From Cranoglanis bouderius (taxonomy: Eukaryota; Chordata; Actinopteri; Siluriformes; Cranoglanididae): a stretch of DNA of 64,000 bases. The position numbers were made by a program, and so were the translations under genes. The notes under the pieces were generated by a model. The model was not told the DNA's origin, searched no databases, and saw only the letters and a program-made list of their open reading frames with translations. Where the stretch lies: the NCBI GenBank assembly GCA_023630585.1, contig CM042551.1, positions 20,336,001 through 20,400,000 on the forward strand. The letters run 5' to 3'. Below are positions 58,106 to 64,000 of the stretch, piece by piece (position 1 is the first letter of the stretch; every line of letters starts with the position of its first letter).

Positions 58106-58599
58106 GGAGAGGGAGCAAGAGAGGGGGAAGAGAGAGATCATTTCATAACGGAGTGTGGGAAAATATAAAAATACACCCTTTTATAGCAAATCTACTTCAA
58201 AGTATTTCAGAAGATTAACTGTCAACTCGGAATTCCTTCTCGGGAAGTGGTTCCTATAATGAATCCCAGGTTCAGCAAGTGAACAGTAAACACAGCAGCA
58301 CTTCTTACCTTTAAATGAGTTATACTGTATATACACCAATATTAGCTTTAGATCAAGCAGCATAGACATATTCACTTGTTAAATCTAACACTGACTCAGC
58401 AGTTACCTGTTTTGAGGGGGAAAATAATGCATCATTCATCACAGTCAGCTGGCTAAGTTGTTGCTAACAAATAACAAACATGGAGGTATCCATAGTTTTT
58501 TCCTCACTTCCTAGCTCGAAAGCATGGAGGTCAAGGTAAGTCAAATGCAATATTAAAAACGTATGCATACAGCCCTTATTCCCCTTTCTTCTACTCACC

Positions 58600-59285
58600 T
58601 GGTACATGTCAGAACTCGTGCGTCTTGAAGCTATCTGCCTAACATCTTGTGTCTGCAGTCAAGAGCTACAGGTAACCTGTTCTCAAAAGCTATCCCTGAG
58701 TCATGCTACAGGATTCTCCTTGGAACCAAAGGATAAACACCGACTATGTGCTCATTGCCTCGGCATTGACCACCTTAGAGAAGCAGTGGCCAGTTCAGAC
58801 ATCCGATGCCAATACACGCGCCCGACTGGCAGATTTAGACTCCTATTTGCAGTTGGAATCTGACCCATGTGCCTCAGCCTAAACATTCTATGTATGTAGA
58901 CAACAAAGGAATCAGACGTGGCTAAATTGAATCAGTTGATCCTGGATGTTAGTAGTAAAGGAAGCTTATAGTTTGAGAGTTGATTGTCCCTCCCACTCTT
59001 CGTGTCACAGGGGTACAAACTTCAGTCCTGTCATCATCCCCCAACCTTTTATGAGCTCAGGGCCTCATCAGTTTCAGTCCCCATCAAGTTTTCCACTGTG
59101 TTTCAAGAAGTCTTCCATCATAAACATTGTGGTTTCCATTGTATTCTAGATTTGAGAGGGTTCTCGAAACCCCTCACTTTGCTCATGTTAAGGTTATCAG
59201 GTGTTATTCATGCTGTGCAGCCACAAGACTGGTTCAGCTCTGTGGGTCTGCAGGATGCAGGATAATCCATAATGACAAAGCAAAT
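58600..59285 (+). mobile_element. Decayed DIRS-like retroelement fragments
   Basis: At 58735-58800 the + strand reads HRLCAHCLGIDHLREAV, like the cysteine-rich motif of DIRS-type Gag. Near 59140-59265 it reads ILDLRGFSKPL, then QPQDWFSSVGLQDAG, matching the reverse-transcriptase region around the usual LDL..N and DWF..IDLKDA motifs. The pieces are frameshifted and separated by deletions. Confidence 0.55.
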
Positions 59286-59289
59286 CCAA

Positions 59290-60120
59290 GTTTCTTCTTA
59301 GGTAAGTCTCTATAAGCTTTGCTTGTAGGATTTGGGCTCCTGGATTTGGGCACAAGGATTTGGGCAGTTTCCCTCACTCTCCCTGGCAGATGCTCTCATG
59401 CGCAATCAGATTGGATATGCAGCATCTGTGAACTGCAACCTTCAGGTCACTCCACAGATGTTCTGTGGGGTTCAAGCTTTGACTGGGGCACTCAAGGACA
59501 TTTAGAGAGTTGTCTTTGAGAGAGTTGTCTTGGCTGTATACTTTGGGTCGTTGTTGTGCTGAAAGTTGAACCTTCGCCCCAGTCAGAAGTCATGTGCACT
59601 CTGGTGCAGGTTTTCTTCAAGGACTTCTTTGTATTTGACTGCATTCATTCTTCCCTCAATTCTGGCCAATCTCCCTGTCCCTGCCACTGAGAAACATCCC
59701 TATAGCATGATGCTGGCATGAACATCCTTCCCTATAGAGATGGTATTACCAGTTCATGAGTAGTACCCAGTATTTGCCAATCATATCACTTGGAGTTTAG
59801 CCCAAAAAGTTACATTTTTTGTCCCATAAGACCAGAAAATTGTTTTCCTCATGCATTCAGAGTCCTTTAATTGCCAGGCTTATGCCTTTTACTCAGGAGT
59901 GGCATCCAACTATCTGTTCTGCCATAAAGGCTTGATTGATGAACTATTTCTGATTGATGGAGTGTTTCTGAGATGTTTGTCCTTCTGTCAGATTCTCCCA
60001 TCTCTGTGGAGGACTTCTGAAGCAAAGCTTGGTGGTTCCAATCTTCTTCCATTTTGCAATGATGGAGTCCATTGTGCTCCTGGGAACATTCAATCCAACA
60101 TAAATAATAACGTTTGAACA
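59290..60120 (-). mobile_element. Tc1 transposon remnant
   Basis: Long reverse-strand similarity to a common fish Tc1 transposase: GTTGAACCTTCGCCCCAGTC, CCTGCCACTGAGAAACATCC, ACTCAGGAGTGGCATCCAAC, GGTGGTTCCAATCTTCTTCC. The frame is broken throughout. TIRs are not clearly visible. Confidence 0.65.
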
Positions 60121-60286
60121 AGTGTACAGTGCTGCTGTGGTACTTGGCAGAAAAAAAAAAAAAACATTTCTTGTCATATTTGTTAAAAATCATCCTTTAT
60201 TTGTATTTTGAACACACTTTACAGTACTGAACAGTGAAACAAAAGAAAAATATACTGATATATATTTATATATTTGTGTTTTATAT

Positions 60287-60292
<6 letters not shown>

Positions 60293-60379
<87 letters not shown>
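60293..60379. repeat. (TA)n microsatellite
   Basis: About 43 TA units, the longest TA array in the window. Confidence 0.95.
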
Positions 60380-60382
<3 letters not shown>

Positions 60383-62616
60383 TGTGTGTGTATGTCATTT
60401 GCTTATTAAATGCATTTTGTTCACAAAATGACACATCAGTTCTCTCAGAGGACAACCTTTCATAAAAATAATATAATATAAAATAACTTGGACACATTAT
60501 ACACATTACAGCAACATCATTTACAAATATTACAATCATTTTGTTGTGTTTTTTTTTCTCTTTATATTATCATCATTTATTAACAAGTAACATATTGTTT
60601 AAAGCCCAGAGAGTCATTCCATAAAGGATTCTCATTAGAAGAAAGTGACTTAAAGTACAAATAAACCCTTTTCTACTCAAGCCACAATCTTCATCAAATC
60701 AGTCTGTCACAGACTGTTCCTTGAAAAACGTCTTCAGTCAAACTACTGTAAATTTCATGACTACCAGCCTCTACAATGTGGATTATTACTGCAGAGTAGT
60801 TTATTTTTTGTCAGGTTGCAGGGAGAGAGTGCCGGTATGGTCGAAAAGTTTGGGATCAAGCCATGAGAAGTGCTTCCCTTGTGCAAGTGTTATTGTATCC
60901 CTGTAAAACAATAAATCTACACACTGTTTAACATAGACCAACTACCTTATAACCCAAAATAAAGTGCAGGTTTTCAAATTCACAAATGATTTGGCTGCCC
61001 TCAAACCAAACTAAAATATAAAACGACTGTGGGATTTGTCTAATCCTAAAAAAAAAAGAAGGGTCAGGGAAATAGTGTGTAGGGTTTTTCTCTGCAAAGT
61101 TCAACCATTCAAGTACACTTTATTACAACTAAACATAATAAGTGGTCAGTGACAATGAGAAATTCTGAGTGATTTTAAATGTACAGACCAACATTACAAT
61201 ATATACAAAATAAGCAGTGATTAGTCTATTATTTATATTGTCTTGTAATCAATTCGTCAATATCACAATCACTAACCAGCATGATACAAAAATAAAAACT
61301 GTACACAAACTGTCCAAAGAAAACTTTTCCTTTTGATATTCAAAAAGAATGGCAGCAAGTAATTAATTTCTTTATAAGAAATGATTGCTACAGTATTGTG
61401 TTAAAATGGCAAGAAGTATTTGTTTGCTTAAGAGCTTGCCTCATTAACGAAAAGCCACAAACAGAAGCATCATACGCAAATGTATGTGGGAATGTCATCA
61501 GTTCATACAACAGATCAACTTCCCTTGGGGTTACAACTCTTTAATCCACCAAGTAGATACCAGATAAACATCCAACCAAACTTATTACAAACCATCCACC
61601 AAGATACCAATGTCATAACTTCTGATCACACACGTTTTTTTATTTACTCAACCAAGCATTTTGTTACCATATTTGTATTGGTGTAACCTCAATGTTCTGT
61701 TGCAACAGGCACACACTTGAAGCTAAGGTACTGACCAGCAGAAACCAGCTTGTCACCACATCCATAGAGGAGACATTTTCTCACAAAATACCCACAAATT
61801 CCCAGTCAACTGTTACATTCAGAGTCACAGACAACCCATTATTTTGATGTAGGCTAACTGCAACCTAGATTCAATGACCCTGATAAACATAAATATGATC
61901 CTTTCACTTTGACATTTGTGAGAAGATAGATGTATTCTAATAATCATGAGCTATTCAATGAAAATAGCTATTAGTATTAGTGCAGACAAAACCGTTGACA
62001 TTTAGTGAAGGTGTACAGACAAAACAAATATTCTGGGATCTCTCATGAGCCTCAGGACAGTCAGCATAGTGCCACATACAAAAACCCTGCAGTGTTAAGG
62101 CATAAAAACATCAAACTTAATAATGGCTGCATGTGACTCCCTGTGCTCAGTTCCACTGGTTCAAGTTGCAACTCTCCAACAATCACATCCCTCAGCCAAG
62201 GTTACCACCCATTCCTTTGGTAAGCCAAAATGGAAAATATTATTGGCTATGATGGAGCATGGCTGCATTATATGAGCGGGTGAAAGTGAATCTGTGCTGC
62301 TATTGAAAGGATTCTGTGATTTCCACTGTTTTCACAGGACCATCCTGAAATGTAATTCAAAAGAAGGCAAAAATCATAAATTCCGTAGAATAACATGGCT
62401 TATTCTCAAAAAGTGACTATCCTTGTTTGCATTAAACATGATAGGAGACAGTAGACCATGAGCAACTCCCATGGCTAGTTCCTTAATTCAGTCCCCAAAA
62501 TGTTTGACAAGAATGGAAGCAACCAAGGAAGACCTTACATAATAGAATGAGGTTTTCAACACAATAACAGAAAGGCTTCCAACACACACGCAAATCATGC
62601 ACAACAGTGAGAGAGC

Positions 62617-62647
<31 letters not shown>

Positions 62648-63564
62648 AAACAAGCAACAATCAAGAAATGAAGACAAAAGTAGACCACTATCCCACGATG
62701 CATTGCTTCACGGCAGCTCCATAGCTGAAGCTGATGGTTCAGAAAGGCACGTGGCCATCTTGCACTGGTAGCACTACTGGTAAAGGGAAAAAGGAGCCAG
62801 ACCTGCACCACAGGTCCAGTCTTGTGCCACTTGAACTTGATCCTCATGCTTCCACTTCCACATCCTCCCACCTCGACAGTAGCAGCCAAAGCTTCTGCCT
62901 CTCTGCAGCAGGTTTCCTTATGGGTTTATTTCCGACAGAAATGGAAAATAAGTCACTCTGATTTAACTAATCGCGTAATTTCTGAGGATTTCAGTCTCTG
63001 TTAAGAATACATTAAAAGCTGTTTCTGAGCAATAAGACAACTACTGAGATGGTAGTTGGAGTTGGTATTCCTTTTAAGATGGCTTTTTCCAAAGAGATCC
63101 CAAATCCCTTCAAAGTTCCCCCAGGTGTGTGCACATATCTTTTGTGATTAGATTAGACTGAAACTGTTTTGTCCATGTGTGGGTATGCATGTTTGCGTCT
63201 AGATGTTGGTATAAATGCACATACGTATGGGGATCTACCAAAATTCCAGAGTGCTACATGGTCCAAATGGCCCATTTGAAACACCACTAAAACTGTATTC
63301 CTCCATGTAAACTCTTACCTTCTGCTATAAATGGGGCCCAGCACCCATTCCAAATCTACAGTTGCTGTGTGAATTACTTCTCTGATAATATTATTTTCTT
63401 TCCCTTTTTTTTTTGAAAAATAAAATTAAACGTTTTATTGAGTTGGTGCAGAAATATTGTTTTGTTCATGGTATGGCCATGAAGTAGAGGGTAAGGTACA
63501 GAGAAAAAGAGAGTTCTTGTGGGACCACCTGCACTCCTACAATATTCCTGACAGCTACTGAGCC
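60380..63564 (-). other. Downstream flank, possibly a long 3' UTR of pde4a
   Basis: No convincing coding exon. The nearest - strand AATAAA after the PDE4 stop is at 63439-63434, about 126 nt downstream, and could end a short transcript. Another lies at 60201-60196. A (GA)n tract is at 62608-62642. An exon-like pair near 62835-62930 and 62305-62350 is discussed under rejected items. Confidence 0.4.
62608..62642. repeat. (GA)n microsatellite
   Basis: GA array with one GC interruption. Confidence 0.9.
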
Positions 63565-64000
63565 TCACGTATCATCAGCGGGGGAGAAAGATGACTCCTC
63601 TTCACCCTCTGCCTCCTCTATTGGACTCCCATCTGAATGTCTTTCCTCATCTTCTTCCTCCACCACTGACTGAACCTGCAGTCGCCTCCTTCCCCCCCTC
63701 TCTACTGCCACTGCCTCCTCTCCACCACCGTCATCCTGTGCTCCCCCAGGATTCTCTTCTTCCTTTAGCTCCTTTGGCACCTCCTGCTCAGTGCCACCTA
63801 TATGATTGTGGTTGGGCCCAGCCTCCTCAGCTGGTTCACCTTCCAAGGTAAGCTGGAATTGAAACTTGTTTGTGCAGGAGTCAAGCTCATGGTCTGTGAT
63901 TGGAGGGGGCGAGGGGCTCTGGGGGATAGTGCTCTGGTACCAGTCCCGGTTGTCCTCAAGGGTGTCCAGTATTTCCTGAGCGTCAGGGTGCACTAGGTCA
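63565..64000 (-). CDS. pde4a: PDE4-type cAMP phosphodiesterase, last coding exon (partial)
   Basis: The exon is cut by the window edge and ends at a TGA (63567-63565). It opens DLVHPDAQEILDTLEDNRDW, the conserved end of the PDE4 catalytic domain, followed by YQSTIPQSPSPPP and KFQFQLTLEGE, a segment shared by all PDE4 paralogues. The tail of about 90 residues is acidic and low-complexity (VVEEEDEERHSDGSP), ending SFSPADDT. PDE4 enzymes hydrolyse cAMP in the cytosol and control signalling compartments. Catalytic metal ligands and UCR domains lie outside the window. The SPSPPP motif favours pde4a, as does synteny with elavl3 and prkcsh; pde4c or pde4b remain possible. Confidence 0.9.
   Translation of the reverse strand, partial: DLVHPDAQEILDTLEDNRDWYQSTIPQSPSPPPITDHELDSCTNKFQFQLTLEGEPAEEAGPNHNHIGGTEQEVPKELKEEENPGGAQDDGGGEEAVAVERGGRRRLQVQSVVEEEDEERHSDGSPIEEAEGEEESSFSPADDT

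Noticed and set aside
62305..62930. Exon-like pair on the - strand (a frame around 62930-62820 and a short final segment ending in a stop near 62305)
   Set aside because: The reading (MRIKFKWHKTGPVVQ, then DGPVKTVEITESFQ) is open and has AG/GT near its edges, but the donor is weak, the product is not recognisable, and any further upstream exons would have to lie within or beyond the PDE4 gene on the same strand. Chance or 3' UTR sequence is more likely.

Overview
This window is a gene-containing stretch of a teleost fish genome. The evidence is spliced genes with GT-AG introns, vertebrate-only gene families, many Tc1/mariner and hAT elements, tRNA-derived SINEs and long dinucleotide arrays. 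The repeat families resemble those of ostariophysan fish such as catfishes; that is an impression from memory, not a measured result.

Three genes are supported. elavl3 (HuC, a neuronal RNA-binding protein) lies on the + strand with seven coding exons from 27061 to 37979, giving 358 residues. prkcsh (glucosidase II beta subunit) lies on the - strand with sixteen coding exons from 57676 down to 44878, giving 531 residues with a signal peptide, two LDLa modules, two EF-hands, an acidic stretch, an MRH domain and a C-terminal HDEF. At the right edge, 64000 down to 63565, is the last coding exon of a long PDE4-type cAMP phosphodiesterase on the - strand, most likely pde4a. All exon junctions of elavl3 and prkcsh keep phase. 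The convergent elavl3/prkcsh pair matches my memory of the arrangement on human 19p13.2, and PDE4A is also in that band. The genes share position rather than a pathway: neuronal mRNA control, ER glycoprotein folding and cAMP breakdown.

The left 26 kb has no gene I can support. It holds a Ty3/gypsy (sushi/Tf1-like) 5' LTR with a gag-protease region on the - strand (1-1691), a decayed Tc1 copy (2171-3764), a non-LTR retroposon tail, a palindromic hAT MITE, a long inverted-repeat element, Tc1 and mariner MITEs, a SINE inserted into another SINE (15262-15745), and a Tc1 transposon (about 17218-22888) whose transposase is split by a complete non-autonomous LTR element (18128-22145). That element has two LTRs, a 5-bp target duplication and about 1.7 kb of 12-bp minisatellite where pol would be. 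In both LTR elements the sequence just after the 5' LTR is complementary to the predicted transcript start inside the LTR, and the complementary segments differ together between the elements. This points to Tf1/sushi-type self-priming and is the most interesting signal in the window.

The prkcsh introns carry several transposons: a 907-bp hAT-like palindrome with a perfect 8-bp target duplication, a degenerate Tc1 copy, a SINE 21 bp from a splice acceptor, and a Tc1 deletion derivative that keeps a DNA-binding-only reading frame and sits inside another MITE. Upstream of the prkcsh promoter are decayed DIRS-like and Tc1 fragments. No rRNA, tRNA gene, CRISPR array or prokaryotic feature was seen.
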